DNA of 37,794 nt, from contig FTLJ01000420.1 of assembly GCA_900155495.1 (NCBI GenBank), positions 1 to 37,794 of the forward strand. Direction: 5' to 3'. The translations under genes and the position numbers were made by a program. A model generated the notes under the pieces. That model did not search any database. It was not told where the DNA came from and saw only the letters and a program-made list of their open reading frames with translations. Positions 11,299-20,209 of this stretch are shown here, piece by piece; within the stretch, counting starts at the first letter, position 1; each line of letters starts with the position of its first letter. Source of the stretch: Porogramme epimiltina. Lineage: Eukaryota; Basidiomycota; Agaricomycetes; Polyporales; Polyporaceae.

Positions 11299-12621
11299 AT
11301 GACGCTTCGGACAGTCCAGAGAGCCCTCGTTGTCCCTACCGAGCGTGCTCCTTGGGAGCTGCGTACCGATTTTCCGGTGCCGACCCCCGGCCCTCAGGAG
11401 CTTCTCGTCAAGGTCATGGCTTCCGCCCTAAACCCAGCAGACTGGTTCGTTCAGACATTCGGTATATCGTTTGTCAAAGACTACCCGTACGTCGGGGGCA
11501 TCGACGGCGCTGGTGTCGTCGAAATAGTGGGCGAAGGAGTAACGAGCTTCGAGAAAGGAGACAAAATGTGAGTCACTGCGTTTTTGCGCGTGCGTATTCT
11601 AACACAACGTGGCGCCTCTCTAGCCTGTTCCCCGGAGGGGTGATACCCCGTAACTCAACTTTTACCGAGTTCTGTGTGTGTCAGGCGGAGTTTACTGCCA
11701 AGGTAAGACTTCTTTCCTCGCCCTTGATACTGCCGTCTCTTGCCCACTAGCTCTCCTATTAGATCCCAGACAACATTACATTTGAGCAGGCATCCACAAT
11801 CCCCCTCTGTATCGCTACCGCCATCTCTTCGATATGGAGTCACCACCCCGACTCAATTTCTCTCAACTTTCCTTACCCATGGGAGGAAGGAGGAGCGACG
11901 AAGTACGCTGGAAAACCTGCCTTGATTATCGGTGGCTCCTCGGGCGTCGGTCAGTTCGGTACGTGTCACTCATACGGCTCCGGTCCGCAAAGTCAGGTCA
12001 ATAGCGTCAACTCTGCAGCGATTCAGGCTGCGAGGATGAATGGGTTTTCTCCCATCATCGCTACATCCTCCCTCAAGCACACAATGTTCCTCAAATCCAT
12101 AGGCGCAACACATATTCTCGATCGTGCTCTCTCGCCGGAGAAGATACTCGACGAAATCTCCAACATTACGGGTGGCGCTCCCCTAGCGTACGCATTCGAC
12201 GTAGTCTCCGACAAAACCACTCTTGGAATGGCCTACGACGCGCTCGCTGAGGGAGGTGGTATGGTTTCTGTGCTTCCGGGAGGATCTGAGCCACTGCTTG
12301 CCGATCATGTTCGTGAGGGAGATAAGAAGCGAGTAGTTCACGCCGCCGGGTCTCTGCACAGAATACCTGCCAACCGTGCGCTTGACCTCGAAGTGTACAA
12401 GCGGGTATCTGACTGGCTCAAGGACGGTACTTTGGTGGTGCGACGCGTGCTCTTCCCTTCAGTTTCAAAGGCGCTGATCCTTAATCCGCACGGTTTCTTA
12501 GCCGGCTCGTGTGGAGCTTCTCCATGGTGGCCTAAAAGGGATTGTGGGAGGGCTAGAGAGACTGAAGAACAAGGAAATTAGCGGGGTCAAACTTGTTGTT
12601 CGGCCCCAAGAGACGCCTTAA
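11299..12621 (+). CDS. Medium-chain enoyl/quinone reductase, tandem copy C
   Basis: Five exons (11299-11567, 11624-11702, 11763-11958, 12019-12437, 12502-12621) give 360 residues. Introns are 56, 60, 60 and 64 bp. Exons 1, 2, 3 and 5 are exactly as long as in copy A; exon 4 is 18 bases longer. The GroES-like part has ALNPADW and a DGAGVVEIVG turn. The nucleotide-binding segment reads GGSSGVGQF at residues 173-181, closer to the classical quinone-reductase G-x-x-G-x-V-G pattern than copies A and B, which have Ser in the fifth place. No zinc-ligand signature is visible. Exon 5 ends in the shared SGVKLVVRP tail. It is likely a cytosolic NADPH-dependent reductase and the third member of a head-to-tail array. 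Confidence 0.88.
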
Positions 12622-12778
12622 AGGCCCGGAGAGCACCGGCGTTTTTCGCGCGTTGTTGTATTGTGAATCAATACTTCTGATTGAGACGTACAACTGTACT
12701 GGAAATTGAATAAATCCAAGTAATATGCATAACTGAGACGACCGATCTACCTATTAAAGGAGTGCACCGGCTGGGCAT

Positions 12779-12783
12779 AAAAA
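12779..12783 (-). terminator. Pol III terminator of the tRNA
   Basis: Five A residues on the plus strand (T5 on the minus strand) begin four bases past the 3' end of the tRNA, as expected of an RNA polymerase III stop. Confidence 0.75.
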
Positions 12784-12786
12784 TGA

Positions 12787-12865
12787 TGACCACCGCAGGG
12801 GTCGAACCTGCAATCTCCTGATTACACCGTCGTAGTCAGACGCGTTGCCATTACGCCAGGCGGCC
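12787..12865 (-). tRNA. tRNA-Arg(ACG) with a 7-nt intron
   Basis: On the minus strand a full cloverleaf can be drawn. The acceptor stem pairs GGCCGCC (12865-12859) with GGTGGTC (12794-12788), including two G-T wobbles. The D stem is GCG/CGC, and the anticodon stem is TCTGA/TCAGG. The T arm has GCAGG and CCTGC around TTCGACC. The discriminator is A at 12787. The anticodon ACG is at 12833-12831 and would read CGN arginine codons after A-to-I editing. Seven extra bases (12829-12823) sit after position 37, the canonical site of eukaryotic nuclear tRNA introns. It lies convergent with reductase C. Confidence 0.93.
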
Positions 12866-13479
12866 GTTATTTCCCTTCCAGGATGAGCTTCTATAGCTAC
12901 AAGCACTTCTTCACACGATCGTATCTCACAATAAGAGATCAGTCTAGACCCCGAAATAAGCGCTTAGTCAATAGTGCGACCATTGAGCAAGAGTCCGACT
13001 TTGGATCTTCTATACACTTCTGATTATTGCAACTCAGCAAGGCGGAGAAAGGCGGTCGGTACGGACAACTGTTTTGCTATCCTCGCAAGCGCCACTATAT
13101 AAAGTTGGGCTTCACCGCCGCCGACAGTACGTTCGATTGGTCAGTTGTGCTCACTGAACTGAATTTAATCTTTGGCCAGTGCAACGTGGAACACCCAGGA
13201 AGAATATCCGAGCCATTAAAGGCACGGTCCATTCAAAAGAAGGTCCTACCCAAGGACCTGTGTATCGATTCTTTCCCTCGTGACGTAGTCTAGGCCACAG
13301 CTTTGGGCAGATGTGTCCTTGAAAACCCTAGTGACGATCTCCGACGTTAACTATGGCATCGTAATCTATATATTTCTCCCATTTCTGTGGCAGTTTCCCC
13401 CCATTTCCCCAGCGTTACGCACTGTAGAGGATCGGTATACCTCTATCCGCACCTACTCTGCTTGCGCCCCCATTCAAAA
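12866..13479. other. Intergenic region upstream of the MLKL-like gene
   Basis: About 610 bp, presumably the tRNA upstream region and the promoter of the gene starting at 13480. One 88-codon open frame (13027-13293, plus) has no recognisable feature and is judged spurious. A short TATATAA-like sequence lies near 13095. Confidence 0.5.
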
Positions 13480-14747
13480 ATGCCCCCAAAGTCCCGCGTT
13501 CTGTCGAAGATGCCCTCGGGGGACATGCTCACCTCCCTTATCAGCGCCCTACAGGTCGCGAAAAGTGCCTCCGAGGTCGCTGTCCCGATGCCTCTATTCA
13601 ATGTTGTTGTCGGCGCGGTCCTTGGCTTATTGGAAATACTCGAGGTGACTAAAACTTTCTATCCGCAAAGTGTGTACTCATGGATAGTGGTACAGAAGAT
13701 GCGCAGTAGCAAACAACTGTGCGTACAGCTCGCGATGCGCGCTTCACGACTCCTAGAGCACATCAAGATGCGCATCGAGGCTGGACTGGATCCTAACAGT
13801 AGTGCCGCCATGAATGACAATCTCTCCCAGTTATTGAGGCGAGTGGCCCGTCCTCTCAAAGCTCCCTTCTGCGACCAACGCAACTATGTCTAGATCCCTT
13901 GTATCAATCAAGAACAAGGTTGAACGGGAACTGTCGAGGTCATGGATATATCGATTCATGCATCAGGACTCAACGGCGTCAGTAGTTAGCGACTGTATCC
14001 AGAATCTAGCCGACGCGTGGCATACATTTGACGTGAGCGAGCTCCACCCAGCCCAGCAATATCTTCTGGAATCGCTCACAAGTCCAGCAATTTTTACAGA
14101 CCACATGTCTACTCATCTTGGACAACAATGTGACAGCACTCAAATGTCAAGTATCCAGCCAGGCGAAGTATGACGATCAACGTCAGGTGAGCGGGCACAG
14201 TACTGAAGTTCAGGTTGGAGACCCGGTTCTAGCCGCATTTAGGTCAGAATTCTTCGCATTTGTGATCTAGAGATTGTTGGGCCAGAGGGTATATGCCGGC
14301 TTATGGGCAAGTACGATACCAATGAATATCGGGCCAAGTTTAGGGGCAGATCGGTTCGAGTGCGCCAATTCCGAGACGCTCCCGGCAACTGGAAGGCAAG
14401 TAATAGTGCTACTCCCGCTGTGATTTACAAACTTATTCCTTGGGTCTAGTCTCATATACATTCTTTAATTCTTTATGACCCCAATGTGTACGTCGGTTTG
14501 CTCCACAGACTCCTTTGGTGTTTAACCCCGATCAAGGCACGGGATACACCTCAACCTTGCTCAAGTTCTCGGTTGGTCACACCATTCGGTACAAAAACCG
14601 TTCTACGTGTTTGAAAGTGGTAATTTCTTCGAACAATTATCTTCTGCCAATCAGTACTCTCCTAACTGGGACGTAGGGAACGTGTCTTTACTGGACGACT
14701 TTCTCGGAGTCGAAGGGGTGCAGCTCGTGGTCCACTGGCTTTCACAC
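13480..14747 (+). CDS. MLKL-NTD-like protein with pseudokinase lobe, 3'-truncated
   Basis: Seven exons join in frame to 312 codons without reaching a stop: 13480-13644, 13696-13838, 13894-14032, 14100-14186, 14243-14395, 14450-14487, 14537-14747. Residues about 10-150 are helical and resemble the MLKL N-terminal/HeLo-like domain seen in basidiomycete signalling proteins. From about residue 180 the sequence resembles the N-lobe of a protein kinase: DLEIVGPEG as a poor glycine loop, then GRSVRVRQF where active kinases have VAVK, then KPFYVFESG as hinge. Arg replaces the ATP-anchoring Lys, so catalysis is unlikely. Introns 2 and 5 start with GC instead of GT. After 14747 a GTGAGT donor is present, but only repeat DNA follows: no catalytic loop, DFG motif or stop. 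MLKL-type helical bundles act in membrane-damaging cell death or signalling; that role here is inferred. Confidence 0.6.
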
Positions 14748-14777
14748 GTGAGTAAATTCCTTACACGACGGGCATAG

Positions 14778-15521
14778 GCCCAGATATGGGCACGAGATAT
14801 GGTGGGAAAATGGACGGGCGTGGTCACCTGGTCGGCGCCGTGTCACCGCCGTATTCCTGCCCGATATATTCAAACTGCCCCGGCTATGATCCCTCTATAT
14901 TCTGTGCCGGGATAGGCGACCACACCCCGGCGCGGAATATGGCCGGGATATGGCCGGGGAGGTTGACATATCCGGCACATTCCTGTGGCGGGGGCACGGC
15001 CCGGGAAGACAGGCTGTTCTTTGTACAGAATACGGTCGAGATACGGCAGGGATAGTTCAAATTTGATGGACATGTCTTTGGTCCGTACATAGCAGAAAAA
15101 TCCCAGCTGCCCCGACCATGTCCCGACCCCGGATATGGGCGGTGCAGGTCAACTGCTCCGCACGTGCCCTGACGCGAAATATAGACAGGATAGTTGAACT
15201 GTCCCGCGCCTGCCACTGCCTGGCGTGACTGTGACGCGCCACTGGGGCGCGCGACGAACGGATAAGTGCGCGCGAGGAGAGTGCGTCGTCGACGTGCTCC
15301 CGTTACGCGCGCACGAGGAGAGTCTCCCGTTACGCGGGCGCTGGGGGTTGTCGTACGCACGAGGAGCGGGGGGTTGTCGTACAGACAGGGTAGTGAAATG
15401 GCGCGCGAGCGAAGAGTTCCACGAGTCCGCCGCGCTCAAAGGAATTAGCGCGTTTGGGTGCGCAGGCGCGCGAGTCAGCGCGGACTCCCCCGACGGATGA
15501 GAGGAATGAAACGCGGTAGCT
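14778..15521. repeat. GC-rich low-complexity region with recurring motifs
   Basis: Several short motifs recur: variants of gggatATGGccggg near 14937-14960, and a TTCAA-x-CTG-x-CCC-like motif near 14866, 15054, 15144 and 15195 on one strand or the other. No reading frame is convincing. It separates the truncated pseudokinase gene from the transposase and may be the outer part of the transposon or an older repeat. Confidence 0.4.
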
Positions 15522-15796
15522 GAGCTCGCGCTACAAGAGCTCATGAGCTCAGGCTGTGGCGCAATCACATGAGCTCAGGTGCGGCTCGAGTGCGCGAGCT
15601 CGGGCTGTGGCGCGAGCTCAATCCCAGCTCAAGAGCTCAGGTGTGGCCCGAGCGCGCGAGCTCGGGCTGTGGCGCGAGCTCAATCCCAGCTCATGAGCTC
15701 ATGAGCTCAGGCTGTGGCGCGAGCTCATGAGCTCAGGTGTAGCTCGAGCGCATGAGCTCTGGCTGTGGCGCGAGCTCAATCCCAGTTCAAGAGCTC
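15522..15796. repeat. GAGCTC palindrome array
   Basis: About sixteen copies of the palindrome GAGCTC occur in 275 bp, where chance predicts well under one. A longer unit is visible: ggctgtggcgcgagctca recurs at about 15603, 15665 and 15761, the first two 62 bp apart, and several places read GAGCTCATGAGCTC, a nested palindrome. The array ends about 155 bp downstream of the transposase stop codon. Repeats of this kind in CACTA/CMC elements are often subterminal transposase-binding sites; that is inference here. Confidence 0.75.
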
Positions 15797-15952
15797 TAGG
15801 AACAGGCAGATACATTAGAAGCGGCGCCGCGGCCGTGACCTGCGTGAACTCTAATCGCACAGAGATTATGATCCTATAGTACACACCGTAATCTCTACTA
15901 GATGCTCTGCTCAATATTACCTCGTCACCGTACTACTATGGAGCTCAGCTCT

Positions 15953-18900
15953 TTAAATGCACACGTCAGCGCCGTCATCATTGGGAAGAATATAGGATGC
16001 ACGCACACGATCCAGGCATCGTACAACGACGCATCTCTCATCGATGTTAGTTGGCGAGTATTTGAATGCGGCAAAGTGGGAGATGATGTCTTTTCGGCGA
16101 ATGATGACGGAGGCGGAAAAACGGTCGTAGCAAAGCCAAGTTTCAAGCAGTGGGAATGCAAGGTAGGGATCCTTGGAGGAATCTGCTGGGGAAAGAACGG
16201 CGTACTGATCCACCACCAGGAATGGTTCCACAACGAGTTCTCCACCCGAGTCGCGGGAGTGGAGGAATATACGAGATATTTGGCCTGCTCGCCTCAGCGA
16301 CGGGTCGCTTGAGCACGGGTCCTTGAAGCAGATGAACGAGTTGCGTATGTTCTTGTCCCGAGTGCCGAAAAGCACTCCGTGGTGCTCAACTGTTGGGATG
16401 TCACATACGTGAGGTGACAGACGTTCTCGAGGATCGTCGGGTGGGGAGAACACTGAAGTAAAGAAGGGGAGTGGACTTTGTATGCAATTCATCATCGCCA
16501 CGAATGCGTTGTAGACGTCCTTTTCGAGTGCGACAGTCTTCGAGCGCCGAAAGGTGTCTTGAAGAGAAGGCGAGGCTTGTTGAGGAGTGATAGTGTGGAA
16601 GATGTCGGTGACACGTGTGCCATGAGAAGCGTCCTGGTACGCTGTGCGAAAGGCTTCGAGCACCTCTTGAAGCTCAGGCGTGTCCGGCCACTCTGTCGAT
16701 GCCATACGCCGCCGCAGTTCAGCTCCAATGTAAAACAGGCGCATGAAGGTTAGCGGAATCTTATCTGTGGTACACTGTCAGCACAAGCACGTCCGATTGC
16801 GTCGGTCGTAATGAAAGCTCACCGATTTGATGATTTGTATTGAGGCGCTGGATGATTCCATTGTACCGCTCGAAAGGATAGGCCCACCATCCATGGACTG
16901 GCCCAAATAGCATCAATGACGTCACAAGATGGAGGGAAAGATGGTGATTCGGTATGAGATCATGGTCGAAGAGCTCCCTTAGGGTGCGGAGATACTCTGC
17001 CATGTGGAAGTCGAATAGCTGTGCACGACTAGGGCTCATGGAGCGACGAGTAGCTAGATCGACGGCGGACACTAGGTGGACGAAGTTCGCGAGGAGGAGG
17101 GACTCCGCGTCGGCCTGCGCACTCCACAAACGAACAAGCGTGATGACCATGCTCACAGTACAGACCGTGCGCCAGTGATCTGCCTTCAACTTGCCATGAG
17201 CTGCGCTTCCGAAGTTGGTTGGTGGTCTTTCCATCCAAGACGGGAGATAGGTAACTTTGATATCGTCACGGAGTTGCGTGATAACCGCCGCCGTGAGTAC
17301 GCGGAACTTTGAGATGTCGTGGGGGCCGTTGGAGATGTGGAAATCTTCCGTATCCACTTTGAGTACTGGCGGTATCGAAAGGTTGTCCAAGCCGTACTCG
17401 TCGACCTAGCGGGGAAGCAACGAACAAAGTGTGAGCGGCGCAGATTTATGTAGACAGCTAGCGGCAGAATCTCACCCATCGAAGGAGGGCCTTTGCGTAT
17501 TCTTTCTTCGTTAACGACGTCTCCGGAATGATCCCGTTTTGTTGGGCGACGGCGACAAGATAGCCTTTGCGGGGTTGGGTGACGGCCGTCAGGTTCTTCT
17601 TTCTCAGGGCGGCAACAAGTCGGCTGAGCCACGTGGACTGTTCGTCTGGTGTATGAGGGGTAATCTTGCGCGTAGTGGGCTTATCCTTGATATCGATGCC
17701 CCAGACTTCTCTACAGTGATGTCGAAGCTCGCCGAGGAAGAGGTTGTGCATGGCATCGACAACGCTAAACTTGGTGGGGTCCCAGTATGGCAAACGGAGA
17801 AGCTCTGACCAGCGCAGGCCATGCTCTTCGAATATTGAATTTCTTGAAGCGTCTGTCGGCGCGTCGCGCCACTGCATCGCGATATCAAGATGTTGTTTCC
17901 ACGTGCGGGACGACCAGGTTTCCCTGTTGATGTTGTTGATGTTCGACTTCTTCAATGTGCAGAACGAGCAGAAGTGTCGAGATGAGTGACTGGCGAAACC
18001 GGCCGTCTTGCGAAGTGCTGGAAGATCACAAATGAGCGGAATGAGCGCCGCGCGGATCATACGGCCGGAATCATGGAGGGCGGTGCGACTGAGATGTAGA
18101 CCCGAGGTCCAGAGAACGAGCAGCTCGTCCACTAGTGGCTGGAGAAAGTGATTGAGCTGGTGGAGGGACGGCTCGTTGGGGCCCGGGATGATGCCGACGA
18201 GACAGATATTCTCGGGGCGAAAACGGATCTGTGGTGGGAGGTTGAGACATACGAGATACATGGCCCCTATTGAGCGTGATTTTCCAGCCTTCTTGTTGCC
18301 TCCGGGGTTGAACCAGTCGATGAACAGCCCAAAAACTAGATGAACCTCTCCATTGTTCTGTTTGTGAAATGGCTTCCCGTCGGGCCCCTTGAACTCGCGG
18401 AGTGCCGGCGAGTGTAGGATGTCGGTGACGTTCGAGTCGGATTCGGGGTTGAACCGGTCCCAAGAGTCCTGAACTACGCGCTCAAGATCTTCACGAGAGA
18501 AAAGGGAGGCAATCCAAGAGAAAACCGTATGGTAAGGGAACGGACGCAGAGCAGCGTACGCGACCTTTGTCCTAGCGCCGGTACCACGAGGCACTGCCTT
18601 GACGAGCGGAGTACCGCATACGGGTTGGTCGGTCTCAACAAAGCTGCAAAAGTGGGGGTACGGATCGTCGGGTTGTGTCGTATCTGGGGGATAAGTCTTG
18701 CAGCACGTGGGGCAGGTGGCATAGCGGACGAAGCTGGGCTCGATTTTGAGAGAGGTCATCACCGTTCTAACGTCGCGAGGCAAGCTATCGAGGAGGTTTT
18801 TTTGCGTAGGCGTGAGGGCTTGTGTCGGCCCATTGCATGCGATGAATGCGCCAACCAGAAATGCACGGAGCATGACTAGTATGAGATTGGCAGTGGCTCT

Positions 18901-19923
18901 GTTCATTCCAGAAAGCGCGTGGAGAGCGCTGATGACAAGAAGCGCTGCTACAATGAACGGCTGAGCTATTCTATGCGCCGTGTATAGATGGTCTACCAAA
19001 CAGAAGTTGAGAGACAGCGCCACGAGCAATTGAATGTAACTTACCTGCGGGATAAACCTTGATGGCGTTGGTAGACGAATTTTCGTCTGGAAGTCCATAC
19101 AAGCCCGCCATAACCTTCGCTTGCTCCCACGCGAGTGCCCGGCGTTTCGCGCACGCTTCAATTCCTTCGGAAACTTTCTTCATGAGGACTTGCCGGCGGC
19201 GATCGACGTCCGTATGATTGAGTGGTAGAAGAGATATAAGGGTGCGACCTGTGGCTGAGAGGGAGTCGAATGATTGGGAAAAGTCCGCAGTAAGCTTGTC
19301 GCCCAGAGCAAGAGCGGATGGGGGGTCGTCGACAGTGGTAGGAGGGGTTACGAAGGTGAGACCCGCGCCGACGTTTGCAACACGGAGGTCGTAAGCGACG
19401 GTGGCCTCGATAAGAGAGAGCTCGGAAAGCCGTGTCTTAACCGCATTGGACGCCACTGAGTTGCTCGTAGCAGGGGCGGTAGGATTGGGAGGGGTGGTAG
19501 GATTGAGAGGGCCGGGAGTAGGCGGTCTTGCAGAGCTCAGCATTGACGAGCCCGGCTGTGGAACTTGCAGTGTTGATGTCGTCGCATCGTCCAGCAATTC
19601 CCGCTGAGAAAAATAAAAACAAGTGAGAAACCCGGTTGAGCATTGAGCATGACTAGGTTGCTCACCGACTGGCCCTCGCCGGGGAGTATATCGTCGCGCC
19701 GTCGAGAGGGCAGCGAAGGCTCTTTACCCCTGTCATCGCTAGATCCGAGCAGACTGGCGAGGAGTTCGGCCTCGACAGCCCCCCGCAATTCCTCGTTGTT
19801 TTGGTGACGATTGAATGCTCTCTTGTCGAGTAGAACGCCTCGCACTTCGACGCCATCGACTTCGTGGGTAAGCTCTCCGCACTCGCTGCAGAGGCATATT
19901 TGCAATTTACCCCTCCTGCCCAT
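15953..19923 (-). CDS. Tnp2/Plavaka-like transposase, apparently intact
   Basis: Five minus-strand exons (19923-19666, 19603-19045, 18992-17476, 17405-16823, 16764-15953) with 52-70 bp GT-AG introns join to 1242 residues without a stop. Residues 10-15 hold a C-x-C-x-x-C cluster. Residue 366 starts a CPTCC-containing segment with further Cys near 388 and 398, a likely zinc-binding element. The long third exon has the conserved block typical of basidiomycete Tnp2-like enzymes: FGLFIDWFNPGGNK around Asp498, PLICDLPA around Asp595 and VVDAMHNLFLG around Asp685, which are candidate catalytic acids of the RNase-H-like fold. Exon 4 ends with the GPVHGWWAYPFERYNG block common to the DUF4218-type C-terminal region. 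It should cut and paste its own element. No lesion was seen. Confidence 0.86.
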
Positions 19924-20209
19924 AGACGTATAGCTGAGGGACGTGAATGCAGGACGTGGACACCACAAGAGTGGATGAGCACGCGGAGAAAGCGCAAGGA
20001 CCAAGAGCCACTGAGTGTGCTCACGCGATCACGACCAACTAGTGAAAGGAGGAGCTCCTTTGTTCTGAGTTTGGAAGACGGCTGCGTGGCATGTGCGGAT
20101 CAAGCGGGGCACGCCGACATTGGACAAGGTCCGCTTTGATGAATGGCGTGGTGTCGCGGCCATTCAGGCAGTGCACACAATACTGTCGAAAAGTGATATG
20201 ATAAAGACA
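19924..20209. other. Gap between transposase and coiled-coil gene
   Basis: 286 bp between two minus-strand genes, presumably the transposase promoter and the 3' region of the upstream gene. A near-palindrome around GGAGCTCC lies at about 20050. No gene is seen. Confidence 0.5.

Larger units (their letters stand above)
15522..19923 (-). mobile_element. CMC/Plavaka-like DNA transposon (ends not resolved)
   Basis: The element is identified from its transposase and the adjoining palindrome array. Coordinates are a minimum: the array is taken as the left limit and the transposase start as the right limit. I looked for CACTA-type terminal inverted repeats and a 2-3 bp target duplication on both sides and could not settle on a pair. 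The right end may lie beyond 21.4 kb if the coiled-coil gene is part of the element, and the left end may be as far out as about 14.78 kb, where the pseudokinase gene breaks off. Confidence 0.6.

Noticed and set aside
7770..12621. Reductase trio as part of a polyketide gene cluster.
   Set aside because: No synthase, transporter, P450 or regulator is visible within the window, so the association cannot be claimed.
13027..13293. 88-codon open frame upstream of the MLKL-like gene.
   Set aside because: It has no recognisable motif and cannot be joined to the downstream gene in a way that improves the model.
15522..15796. CRISPR-like array.
   Set aside because: Repeats are palindromic, unequal in spacing and without unique spacers; the genome is eukaryotic.
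15902..18964. Several plus-strand open frames inside the transposase region.
   Set aside because: They are antisense shadows of well-supported minus-strand transposase exons.
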